DNA of 64,000 nucleotides from Otatea glauca (Eukaryota; Streptophyta; Magnoliopsida; Poales; Poaceae). Positions 11,520 to 22,440 of this stretch are shown one piece after another (positions within the stretch are counted from its first letter, which is position 1; each line of letters starts with the position of its first letter). The position numbers and the translations under genes were made by a program. The notes under the pieces are model-generated. The model was not told where the DNA came from. It ran no database searches and saw only the letters and a program-made list of their open reading frames with translations. The stretch lies in assembly GCA_036346275.1 (NCBI GenBank), contig CM070723.1, positions 6,882,001 to 6,946,000 of the forward strand, in the 5' to 3' direction.

Positions 11520-14381
11520 CTACGAAGAAACTGCATCTTGTCCCTGTGGCACCTGTGCCAAAGATAGTTTGCCTATGAAGTTCGTCGAAAGGCTTCCGAG
11601 GAAGAGATATCCGTTGAACTCCGTCGCCGAAGTGACGAAGTTGATCACCTTCCCTTCGGTGTCGTCGAGCACCCGGATGATCTCACCGTTTTCCGACACC
11701 TGAGCCACCATTGCTCCCTTAAGCGTCGCCTTGATCCTCTCGACGATTACGGGGAACGAAGCGACAACTCTCTTGGTCAAGGTCCAGCGGGTGATCAGGT
11801 CAAGCCATGGCGACCTCAGCTGCATTTCGTGCATTGGAAATCGTAAGGTGATACTTTTCGATCTTCATATGGTGCCATGGACGATCAGAGGTTAATGGCA
11901 GAGAGGTTAACCTGGATAAGGGCAACCCAGAAGGAACCATCTGGCGCGAGACGAATATTATCGGGACACCCCGGGAGGTTGTCGACGAAGGTCTCCACCT
12001 GGCCAGCCTTCACCCCTTTCAGCCACAATTTCAAGCATCTATACCTGCACTTCACAAAAATTGCATGGTCACTTGAAGGCCGAGTTGGTGCTGCAAGCCT
12101 GCAAATTAACCGGCAGATAGACATATGGTCTCGAGTTACAGTTACCTCATCGTCTCGCAGATCACGAGGAAGGCCTCGTCTTGCGACAGGGCGACGCCGT
12201 TGGCGAAGCCGATGCCGTCGAGCACGACGGACGCCTCGCCGGCGCGGGGGTCGTACTTGAGGAGGCGGCCGGTGAAGCGGGACTCGAGGTAGTCGAGGAA
12301 CCAGTTGTCGAAGCCGAACCTGGTGCTGGCGTCGCTGAAGTAGACCGTGCCGTCGGAGGCCTCGACCAAATCGTCTGCAAACCTGACGGTGGAAAGAAGT
12401 GCAGGTGCAGCTGTCATGCACAGGTACAGGAAACCCGGCTGCTCCAGATTGAAGAAGCCAACCTGATCGTGGAGCCTTCGACCGCTGAAGCAAGAAGGAT
12501 CACACGTCCGTCCTCACCAACTCTCAGCAATCCCTGGCAAATTTGCACCAATGGACAACTTTTGAGCGGTGCCTCGTGCTATTGCAACCAACAGGCAGCT
12601 TCTCTACATGCTTCAACTTATTCACACATTTCTCAATTTGAGCTTAAAATGAGTAGACAATAGAGAAGTTACGGGATTTTTGTATCTCAGAAACTGGGAA
12701 AAGGAGTAACGGGGGAAATAGATGGGCAGCATCTTCTCTCTAAAAAAAAAGGTGAGGTGCAACCTCTGTTGGATAATGGTCTGGTGTTGGAATAGCAATT
12801 CAACTACTGTGAGGCGGAGAGCCCTAATAAACTTGCCTCCCATTATAGCCATAGGTAATCTATCCAACAATCTTTCTAGACGCCATGCATCCTACAGTTA
12901 TTAGACAATCTGAATGCCACACATGCACCGACTGAAATAACCACCAACCCGTTGAACTGCTCAAGGCCCAGGTTGGGCTAAAAAATGCCCGTCCTTGAAA
13001 AGCCTAGCTCGAGCCCGGCCTAATAAGACCAAGCCTAAAGATGTAGATCCACCACAGGCCTAGCTCGAGCCCGGCCTGGCCCAATCTGTCCAAGCCTAAA
13101 GCTGGAAAGAGTTGAAAATTCAATTTCCCTAACAAATATTGGTACTATATAATAGACTACTGTCACATCTAGTAAAGAAAACTACTGCAAGAATCAGCTC
13201 ACGATAACACATGTACCACAAACTCGTAGCTGTTGAGGAGAAGCATAGGCTAGCTGCGTATCTGAAAGACCTGGGATTCCCCCGAGGTTTTTCAAGCCGC
13301 TTGTAGTTGTAGGTGACAGGTGTCCTAACGTTTTTGTAGTTCGAAGGTCTTGTATAACTCTCTGTTTGTTTGGTTGCGAGGTGCCGAACTTTCTACGGTT
13401 TGTTTGTAAAACGATTATGTCATTTTCTTCCTCTTTTGAATGAAAGGCAGAGTTCTTATCAATTTTTCAAAAAAAGCAAAAAAAAATTTTACGAGTTCGC
13501 CGAGTGTTGCGGAGTACACTAAAGCGTAAAGCCTGTTTGTAACGTGTGGTTCTTGTCCAATTCCTGCAGTAACTGAGATATATTTTAGGAAAAATCCTGC
13601 TAACTATCCGTATTCCAAACGAAGCCTAAATGCGTAATTTAGAGGAACTCGCTTAGCACCACGATGAAATTTGAATCTCGAATTCAAGTTCCACTGATTT
13701 GGAATCAATTTGGAGGAGTCAAATTCAATTATATGGAGGAAAACAAATTCCCAGCTTATCCGGAGCGAACGCGGATACGATTCGGTCATGCTCATGCGTG
13801 TGGTGCATGCAAACAGCCGGCGGGCCTTGATCGGTCAGGACAGCGAACGTAACGGACGCCCGCGCGCATGTACACACGTACGTACCTTGTCGGCGTCGCA
13901 GACGAGCATGCTGCCGTCGGCGGATGGCGCGATCCCGAGCAGGCCCGAGCCGCCGACGAACCGCCAGTTCTCCCACGACCCGTTCGGGTGCATCCTCTGC
14001 AGCCACCCGTCCCTCGTCGCCGTGTACACCGTCCCGCCCGCCGCCGCGTCCACGTACACGTCCTCCGGCCCGCTCAGCCTCCCTTCCCCGAGCTTCTCCA
14101 GCCTCTTCAGTTACGCGCACCATTCGATCAGCACACAGTTCCGGCATATGCACATGCATGTACGGTCGCGTACGACATGAGACGGCAAGATTAAATCGTG
14201 CATGAGATTTAGTAGCATAGCAGAATCAACCAACCTGGAGGAGGCCGTTGGGAGGGTAGCGATCGGCGGGCCGCGGGGGCGACATGACCGGCTGGATGGG
14301 GCTGTTGAGCGCGAGCACCGCGAGCGACACGGCGACGGTCAGCACGGCGGTGCCGGCGGCGTTGAAGAGACCAGGCGCCAT
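11520..14381 (-). CDS. Strictosidine synthase-like (SSL) protein, copy 2
   Basis: Six exons encode 368 aa: 14381-14235 (ATG), 14104-13886, 12533-12463, 12382-12146, 12044-11912 and 11819-11520 (TAG). The gene structure is the same as copy 1 and every splice site is kept. Exons 1-3 give an identical protein. Exons 4-6 differ by a few residues (GEASVV for GETSVV, DEAF for DKAF, GCPDN for GSPDN, ALIQ for ALPQ, LSTNF for VSANF) and a two-residue deletion near the C-terminus. The family, N-terminal hydrophobic segment and probable secretory location are as for copy 1. A TATA motif lies about 85 bp upstream of the ATG, so this copy seems to keep the compact ancestral promoter. Confidence 0.88.
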
Positions 14382-14465
14382 GACCACCCACGCCGAGATC
14401 TCTCTAGGGAGGAAGCAGTTCGACGAGGCGCCGAACTTGAGCGCTTGACACCACTGGCTGGAAGA

Positions 14466-14473
14466 CTATATAA
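14466..14473 (-). promoter_or_regulatory. Likely TATA box of SSL copy 2
   Basis: On the minus strand the sequence reads GGTTATATAGTC, about 85 bp upstream of the ATG at 14381. The homologous motif in unit 1 is at 6606-6612, about 500 bp upstream of its ATG because of the 413-bp block. Confidence 0.5.
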
Positions 14474-14812
14474 CCTGGTTAGCGTGTTGTGTCGTGTGCA
14501 GTTTGACTAGCTTTCAGTGCACTACTTGCATTTTTACGATGGATGTTTCAGTTTCAACCAGCGTAGTGGTCCAAAGTGGTACGCGTCGGGAAATTGATGA
14601 GATGTTTCAATTTCAGCCGGTTAATTTCGCAGGCAACAAAAAGACTGGTCCCTGGAGATAAGCTGCGTGCGTCTTGCTGTCACGACCACTGAGCACTGAG
14701 CGGCGATCCCGTACATATATACCTGTATGTCAGCATGTGCTGCATTGGACAAAGGTGTTCCTTTCTGTCGTTGCGTACGCGACCCTCTGTTTGGATTTGG
14801 CTGCATTTTTTG

Positions 14813-16010
14813 CCACGTAGGCAAAGTTGTTCCTTTCTGTTGTAGCGTAGGCGGCCCTCTCTGACGACTGAAACGTGAGCTAAATTACGAAGCAACATGC
14901 GGGGTAATCTACGGGTAACTCGCGGACGCAGCCCCGATGGCTGACGGGTGGCGCGCTCGACGGTCGCTGCCCTCCCTGCTCGGGAAGAGAGAGGGAGAGA
15001 GGAGAAGAGAGTGCAAGAGAGCTAGGCGCGGCGCCTGTGTATACTTATAAACTAGTCGAGTTCGAGCGAGTCCGGTCTATCAGGCTCGAGATCAGTAAAA
15101 CTCGAGCCGAGATCAAATTGAGGTTCAAGTTTGGGTTTAGACTCGAGCTCAAGTTAACTCGGTAACAATAAAGAATTCAATATACATTATTTTTCAACGA
15201 TGAAAAACTGTTCAAACTCGAGTAAACTTAGTAAGAGTTAATATATATAGTAAGTAACTTGTAAATTTACTAGGCTCGTAAACTATTCGAACTCAGCTCG
15301 GTGAAGCTCACGAGTTCAGGATCAAGCTTAAGTTCAGTTCGTTTGGAGCTTGAGCTGAGCTAGAATCGGGCCAAGGTAGGGTAGCTCGCGAGTCTCAATC
15401 TTTTTTACACCCCTACGCCGGTGGAAGGAAACATTTAAAATGTTTGATTTGAATTTTTCTTGAATCGAGTTGAAATTTTGTTGAAACCAAGTTAAAATTT
15501 GACTAAATCGAGTTGATTTTTTTTCAAAAACGATTTGAGTTTTCTCGGACCCAGTTATGTTTTTTTTTCAAAGTTAAGAGTGATTTTTTAAAACAGTGTT
15601 GAAACTTATTTTGAAATCGAGATGATTTTTTATATATTAGAGGGGAAGAAAGTGATAAGAGCCGGCCGGGAAGAGATAAGGTGGAAGTGGAAGGGACGAC
15701 CTTAAGCTAGCACGCCTATGTATGTTTGTACTACACTTTGGACAGTTAGTTAGGCGGCTTGATTAGGCTTCTTAGCAACAGATATGAGATTTAATTCATC
15801 GTAGGTGCAACAGATTTTTTCTAGGGATTCAGACAATGAACTTGTGTTTGTTTCATCAAAGGTTGAAATTTCATCGAGCACTTAATTGTGCTGTTGAGGC
15901 CTCGGCTACAAATATCGCGTTTCACCGTCGATCAATTTCAGACGTATTGCTAACTTGTTTATGGTCTCAGTCTCATTTTACGTTAGACTTTCAAGTATGG
16001 CAAGCTATCA
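14813..16010. other. Intergenic; repeat-like CTCGAG-rich stretch
   Basis: No gene is seen. The part at about 15050-15420 has many AACTCGAG/CTCGAGC/GAGCTTGAGCT motifs and ends TTTTTTACACCCCTA, which resembles a hAT-type terminus in reverse; no matching left end was found. The part at 15430-15660 is T-rich with repeated AATCGAGTTGA-like words. Confidence 0.3.
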
Positions 16011-16350
16011 AGTGAAAATCTTTTTTATCGTGAAACTAACGTGTATAAGTTTTAAAAAATTCTTAAAAAATTATCATACGTAAGGGATGTGAGTTTCTAT
16101 AATCCTATAAAATTTAAAGATTAAACTCAATTACAATTGAGAGATAAAAAAAGACAAACAACGAAATAAATAGTACTAAACAGTAAAAAATCACTATTCG
16201 AGTTGAATTTGTCTTTTTTTCATATCTTTGGTCTTTAAATTTTATAGAATTATAGAAGCTCATCTTACCTACGTATGATAATTTTTTAAGAATATTTTAA
16301 AACTTGTACATATAGATTTTACAAAACTTTCACGATAATTTTTTTTCACT
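16011..16350. mobile_element. Long-TIR MITE, ~340 bp
   Basis: The left arm (agtgaaaatc…tatcgtgaaa…ttaaaaaattatcatacgta…ataaaatttaaaga) is mirrored by the right arm ending ttttttttcact, with over 100 bp of imperfect inverted repeat per side. The centre contains aataaatagtactaaacag. There is no coding capacity. I could not find a clear target duplication. Confidence 0.6.
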
Positions 16351-16978
16351 GAATATGTTGCCTTTTAAGTATCGGTAACATCGACATAAATCATAGTGCT
16401 ATGATTCGTACTGTTCCTAGGGTCTTGACGTATGATTCCTAACCCTTCTCGGGGATTCTAGAAAAAAAATGAAAATTTGTCCATTGTTTCTTTATATTTA
16501 CCAAAACAATTTGTTTATTATTTCAGGAATGCTTTGAGATTTTCTTTTAACCAGCTTAGAGCTTTTACCTCAAACTCGTATGCAAAATTCCATTTTATTG
16601 AGTTCTGATGGTTCATTAATCGTTTCATTTTCCATAGTCATCTCGATTGCAAAGCGACAGACGTCGATATTATGGATCTTCAAGTCATTCGATTTTTTTA
16701 AAAAAATATACTTTTAAAATAATCTTATAAAAATAATACTAAAAAAACAATTACAAAAATATAACTTTGTCACCAATTCAAGCCTCGGTCTTATCAATCA
16801 AATAAATCAACGACAAAATAATCCATCGGCAATTCAATCCGTCGTAAAACAGACTTCCTTCGCTATTTCAATTTGTGATTGAGCTTCTGTTGCTAATTGA
16901 AATTACAACAGAGATATACTTTTGTAATTTTTTTGCTGTTATTTCTGTAAAATTATTTTAAAATACATTATTTAAAAC

Positions 16979-17095
16979 ATCCATGTCATTCTATCATTAT
17001 CGTTGTCCCGGAAAAAGGTCACATCTGTCTATATTATTTAAAAAATCCATGTATTCTATCATATCGTTGTCCGGAAAAAAAAGGTCACATCAGTG
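16979..17095. repeat. Short tandem duplication (about 60 bp x 2)
   Basis: Two adjacent copies of atccatgt(c)attctatcat…cgttgtcc(c)ggaaaaa…ggtcacatc are seen. The flanking DNA is AT-rich intergenic. Confidence 0.6.
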
Positions 17096-19200
17096 ATCAC
17101 TGTCTCTCGGCTAACTTGATCTGTGTATATATCTTGTCCGTTTGGTGAGTTTTAGAAAAAAGGTCAGAGCAGGTATAATAATAGAGACAAGTGTTGATTA
17201 TATATTTGTCTATATTATTTAAAGATAAAATTAAAGACAGTTTCTACGATAGATGATATCTTAAGGTTGTCTATATGAGATTCTACAATATTTTAATTAT
17301 GGTATGAAAAAGTGTTTATTATGTACAATAACTCACGTAATGATATTTTATGTTATCTATACCGTCGTCTCTTCGCGAAAAAACAACTATATTCTCTCTT
17401 CCATATCAGCATATAAACAGCTGATATCAAACCATTGTATATGTCCTTATAAAAGCAATCTAAATCGAAAGGATGTGTTACTATGTATCACTATTTAAAA
17501 GTTATATAAATATTAAAATATAAATAAAAAGTGAATAGTCATTAATTATATTTTCTCTTACTACAAGATTTATTCAACTTATTTTAGAGGACGATGGATA
17601 GAACAGAAGCGCAGCTCAAAGCACTCTATGCTTCGGGCTGGAAAGCATGTGGACCGGACCGCATGTCTAATGGGCCGATCCTAACTACCATTATTCTACG
17701 ATAGATGGACAGTGCGTTGTAGGCCGTTCAACGTCCAGAAACGGCCGCGACGCTCGAGCGGTTGCCGCCTAGCGCCCGTGCCACCCGCTATCGTCCTCGG
17801 CGCACGCATGGATTCCCGTTTCCCACCCCTGGTCGCCCGCGGCACGGCCACGACATCGTCCGGGCGCGTGCAGGGCGGCAGCCGCCCGCGCTGCTGCCGA
17901 GTCTTAGCAACGCGCGCGCGCATGCTGCCGCGCCAATATAAAAAACTTGGCTGGCCGTCGCGGTCGGTTCTGTTTATAAGCAGTGTTTCTACAGGTTATT
18001 TTTCTAATATAAATTTTAAAACGAGTAAAAAATTAAGTAATCATTATCTATCTTCTATTTATATTTCAATATCTATGAGATGTATAGAATCACCTCCCTC
18101 CACGGGCTGATCTAGGCGGTGTTGAGAATGACCCGGCCCCTCCTAAAATATGAAAAATGTTAGGAGATTACAAGATATTTGTAAAACTTTAGAACTATTT
18201 GTATTAAATTTTTAGTAATATATATATATATATATATATATTGATTTATGATATTACAAAACTATTATATAAGATTAAAGCTATACGTATTATACGCCTC
18301 CACTTAAAAAGTTTTTACCGCCACCGCCTCCCTCCGTTTATTTATACCGTACATCGACAGCCTGCTGCCTCTGCATCCGCTTTCCCGTGCTGCTCGCGCG
18401 TACTCTAACCCGTTCTTACCGATTGTTCGTGCGGATGCAACGTTGCAGCTCGTTCCAGAGTACGTGTTGCACGAGTGAAATGATCATTGGACGTAGTCCA
18501 GAAAGAAGTGACGATATACAGGAAGTCAATGCGGTGTGAAGGAAGCTGAGCTTGCCGACTTGTTCCTTGCAAGTAACCTCTAGGCTCTGGCGTGTTTCAT
18601 TTCCTGGACAATTTGTGAACAAAGATACATATTATGGAAACCTCACTGTCTTTGCTTCTGTCTTTAAACCTAGTAAGCAAGTTCCTTCCTTTAAGAAGGG
18701 AGTTCCATGTTGCACGAGCACCAGTAACGTCCAATCCCCGTACGTGTATGGGCTACTTGCCTCTCTTTTTTCCTCGTTTCGTAGGCGCATAATTGTCTCC
18801 AGTTTGATAAACGAATGCTCGGAAGGGCCGAATATTTCGAAAGGAGAGAAAAAGACCACTACTACTACTACTCAACTTCTGAACATGAAAGCATATAATT
18901 GTACCATTTGTACGTAGTAAACTTAAACTGCCACGTGTAGATATCCAAGTAACGTCATTTCATACCATTTTTAATGTCATTCAGTAGACTCTACTAGTAA
19001 GTAAAAATTATCTCGTCAGGGCCGTACTTTGAACACACACTAGGACGTGATTATAATTTATGAAGAGGATAAACAAATACCGTGATTTTCGCAAACGAGG
19101 CAGCCGCAGCAAGTTAACAGCAGCCTTGGCGCCAACCCAAGCAAGGAAACGACCTGAACCGCCCACATGGTGACAGCTGGCCACCCCGGTCCCCTGTCCG
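17096..19200. other. Intergenic region with microsatellite
   Basis: No gene is recognised. It contains a (TA)n run at about 18219-18241 and (ACT)n at about 18857-18870. It also has a GC-rich island at 17700-17940 whose open frames are not convincingly coding. Words such as cactatttaaaa(g/a)ttatataaatattaaaata near 17485 recur at about 25780, suggesting fragments of one MITE family. Confidence 0.35.
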
Positions 19201-19243
19201 CATCCAATGCCCCGTCCTACGTGTCATCCCCACCCACTCATCC

Positions 19244-19299
19244 GTGGGCCCCATCCCATGATTCACTCGCCCGTGGGTCCCACCTCCTGCTCGATAAAA
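19244..19299 (+). promoter_or_regulatory. TCP-type sites and TATA-like motif before the DUF1677 gene
   Basis: GTGGGCCC at 19244-19251 and GTGGGTCCCAC at 19273-19283 match the GTGGGNCC site bound by plant TCP factors. GATAAAA at 19293-19299 is a weak TATA-like element, about 190 bp before the ATG. This suggests a growth-linked promoter, inferred from motifs only. Confidence 0.45.
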
Positions 19300-19485
19300 C
19301 CAAGCCCCACACCACGCAATCACGCGCACACGAGGAGAGGAGAGGGGCATAAATGGAAGCGGGAGGCGACGACGGCCACCGTCTCGGGGTGCTTGCAGAT
19401 TTGGTGTAGTCCTAGCCAGCGACGCGGAGGAGCCTCCTCGTCGGAGTTAGGGTTCTGTGAGCTGGTAAAGATAAAGGTTCGGACC

Positions 19486-19935
19486 ATGGAGGCGGGGGTG
19501 GTGGGGGAGGAGGAAGAGGAGGTGGCGTGCGAGTGCTGCGGGTTCACGGAGGAGTGCACGGCGCCGTACATCGCCGGCGTCCGCGCCCGGTACGGTGGGA
19601 GGTGGATCTGCGGCCTCTGCGGGGACGCCGTAGGCGAGGAGCTCGGCCGCGCCTCGCCGCCCATCTCGCCGGCGGAGGCGCTCGACCGGCACGCATGCGT
19701 CTGCGGCGCCGGCCGGCCGCCATCGCCGACCGAGAGCGCCGACGATCTCATCGCTGCCCTGCGGCTCCTCCTGCGCCGCAGGCTCGGCTCGCCGTCGCCG
19801 CCGAGGAAGGTTCGCTCCACGCCGAGCAGCCCGAGGCCCGACGCCGCGACCGCCATCGTCTCCGTCGCGGCCTCCGGCGGCGCCGGTGGCTCGCTAGCGC
19901 GGACCGAGAGCTGCTTCGCCGCGCTCGTTGAGTAA
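19486..19935 (+). CDS. DUF1677 family protein, single exon
   Basis: 149 aa. The ATG at 19486 sits in a strong context (gaccATGG). An upstream in-frame extension exists but lacks the family pattern, so I chose this start. The conserved core is at residues 13-75, with CECCG.TEECT.PYI, then GRWICGLC.DAV.EE, then CVCG: eight cysteines (15, 17, 18, 24, 42, 45, 71, 73) in a spacing typical of DUF1677, which may bind metal. The tail (76-149) is Ser/Pro/Arg/Ala-rich and ends ARTESCFAALVE. Function is unknown; the family is plant-specific. GC content is very high, as in many grass single-exon genes. Poly(A)-like AATAAA overlaps the stop region, and AATAAG occurs at about 20085. Confidence 0.9.
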   Translation: MEAGVVGEEEEEVACECCGFTEECTAPYIAGVRARYGGRWICGLCGDAVGEELGRASPPISPAEALDRHACVCGAGRPPSPTESADDLIAALRLLLRRRLGSPSPPRKVRSTPSSPRPDAATAIVSVAASGGAGGSLARTESCFAALVE

Positions 19936-20714
19936 TAAAAAGCAAAAAGAAGCCGAGGAAATCAAGAAATGGTAGCCTTTTGTAGCTTTCTTTTGCTTTT
20001 GCTTTTCCAATGCACTGTAAATTGCTATTCTTTTTAGCTTTCTTATCGCTTCTTGTGTTCTACTCCAGTTAGGATGGAAGAGCAATAAGACGTGTGTATA
20101 AACTAGAAGCGAAAAACTACATGAAAAAATGGAGGTAATTCCATGTTTTCTCACGCGTTCGTCTGCAGTGCTGTGAGCCTGTGACTGCTATCGAGTCGAC
20201 CGGTTTATGATTCTGCTGTTCTTCTGCATAAGTCCACTTGGTGTATCATAATCCGGTACTGCTGCTTGTATGAATCTGATCTCACTGAAAAACTTCGGGA
20301 GCGAGTCTTCTTCCCGGCTCTGATTTTTAGATTGAAACGATTTCTGATACCAAGGTGAACTGTTAAGACTGTTTTAGTTGCATTATGGGCTTCAGTTCTT
20401 AGACACGAACTAATCATGTGAGATCACATTTTTGTTCATAACTGTTAACTGCACTACCCTGGAATCAATCCGGCAGAAGAGCGAGGCGATTTACAACCTC
20501 AGTTTTTGCACCGCGTGATACACGTGGACCTGCTCTGTGACAGTGATCTCTCCAAATTTCGCCGTACATCCTAAAGCTGCCTTTCAAGGCACTCCCAATG
20601 TAAATACTTAAAATCGTACTCCATCTAGCACTTTCCACGATATTCAGCAACAACATTAAATGCAACATCCAAAATAACATCCATGTATGGGCCTAAACAA
20701 TAAATGGTATCCTC

Positions 20715-21435
20715 CAGAGGTGGGCATCGTGCTTTGCTGGACACGGGCTCATCGTACTTCACTTTAAACTGTGTCGGACTGTGACGGTCAGTCGTGCTCA
20801 TCATGCCGGTCCTGACTCGTCTTCGGCGAGCTCAAGCACGGCCTATTTGCGCTTCGTGCCTGTTTCGTGCCGTGCCGGTCCAGGTCCGGTCCATTTGCAC
20901 TATTGCGACGAGAGGAAAGGACCCAGATACGCATGGAGTTGAGGCAGTGGACACACATATTATTGGAGAAAGAACTAAAATTTATTTATTCTTAACAGTT
21001 ACAGAGAACGAGAGAATATGCTAAACACGGGCGAGAAAGAAGGCAATAGGCAAGAAAGAGAGTGAGGGAGACAGGCGAGAGAGGGAGAGATTGAGAGAGA
21101 CGGCGAGAGAGCAATTTCTTGCACCGTCTCTCAATCTCTCAGCTCTCTCTCTCCCCCCTCTTGCCCGTCTCTCTCAGGTGTCAGCGGTGGGGGTGGCGTC
21201 CATAGCGCTCATACTCTGCAGATTGGTGACCTTCATATTGAGCTTCTTCCTCATGCCCTGGGTCATCAGTCCAAGCACAGCTCGTGCTATAGTGTTGTGC
21301 CAGGCCGTGCCGTCCATTGTGCCTAGTTCTTGGGCCCGACACGGCCCACTTCGTGCTGGGATGGGCTTTAGATCGGACCGTGCCCGTCGTGCCTCGGGCC
21401 GGCCCAAAAAAGCCTAGGCCGAGTGCCCACCTCTG
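20715..21435. mobile_element. Non-autonomous hAT element, copy 1 of a ~0.75-kb family
   Basis: It starts CAGAGGTGGGCA and ends TGCCCACCTCTG, a perfect 12-bp TIR. The flanks gtatcctc (20707-20714) and gtctcctc (21436-21443) match 7 of 8, as expected for hAT. Both ends are GC-rich with repeated CGTGCC/GGTCC/GGGCC words. The centre has a GA/CT-rich hairpin (about 21075-21150). No transposase is encoded. Confidence 0.85.
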
Positions 21436-22440
21436 GTCTCCTCTCGTATCGTTTTCTCCTAATTTTTGTCTTCCTCACACAACTCACGCTACCGCCAGCA
21501 ACACCATCTCCCCACTGATCATCCCAAGCTAGCTCCATGTAGTCGCCATCCATGCCCTCATATCGTCGCCCACCCCATCTGATGCCACTCTCTCCACCCC
21601 AGGCTCCACGTCACCGCCATACTCGTCCTCCCCTCCGGCCACCCATCCAATGCCTTTCTCTCCGGCCCAAGCTCCACGCCACCATCGTCCTTGCCCTCCT
21701 GTCGCTGGCCACCCCCAAGCTCCATGCCATCGCCGTCATCCCTCCCTTCTGACGCCTTCCTTCCCTTCAGTCATTATCAGATCTGAATGGCACATTGACT
21801 CGACGTCCCTTTGCCCTATCGGTTTCCCCTTCTGATTTCACCACCTGCCTCTTCCCAGATTTGACGGGATTTGAACCAGTAGCCCCCAGATCTTGCTGGA
21901 TCTGAGATGACCATGGGCAAGAAGATGGTGATCAGTGGACCATAGTGGCAACAGACTAGGAGACGGCCACAACGATGGGTGGCGACGGCAGGCTTACGCT
22001 AGCCACGACCGACAGCGACGACGAGGGGTGGCGGCTGCAATGAGCATGCAATGCCCACAACCAGCGGTTGTCACCATGGGCAACGGTTGCGACGGGCTTG
22101 TGGTGGCCATGATGGGCGATGGCTAGTGGACAATGATGGGTCGGCGCAACCTTGACTCGGCCTGCCGCTACGGTAGACATGGGCATGGTGGCACAATTAA
22201 TGCGGTGGGTCCCATAAATAGTATAGTTTGATACAACCCTTTTTCCCAATACAAGTTTTGGTTGTATCTTAGTTGTAGGTCTACAAGCCCAAGCTATATA
22301 TGGCATGAGATACATGTTCCCTCTCTCTCTTCTTTAATTTCCTTTTTACCTCGGCCTCAACCCTAAGTGGCATGATATAGAAACAACTGATCTGGAGTGA
22401 CCTAAGGCAGGTTCCAACCTCGAAATCAAAGCTCTATCTA
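21436..22440. other. Intergenic, low-complexity CCACC-rich stretch
   Basis: 21550-21760 repeats CCAAGCTCCA(T/C)GCCA-type words (two or three diverged copies). No reliable gene is seen. Confidence 0.3.

Larger units (their letters stand above)
9930..14812. repeat. Tandem segmental duplication, unit 2
   Basis: Second copy of 629-6922 in the same orientation. It starts exactly where the donor site of the first visible proteasome exon lies in unit 1, so that exon is not included. It differs from unit 1 by a 215-bp MITE (10131-10345), a ~1.2-kb deletion whose left edge falls inside the long-TIR element (near 10987), and absence of the 413-bp block. Confidence 0.9.

Noticed and set aside
17712..18110. 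Arg/Pro-rich open frame in a GC island
   Set aside because: No family resemblance, no promoter, and it runs into AT-rich DNA; probably chance.
19207..19485. N-terminal extension of the DUF1677 frame
   Set aside because: Low-complexity, overlaps the likely promoter and 5' UTR; the ATG at 19486 has the better context and matches the family start.
21091..21417. Open frames inside the hAT element at 20715
   Set aside because: They derive from GA/CT-rich and CGTGCC-reiterated DNA and match no transposase.
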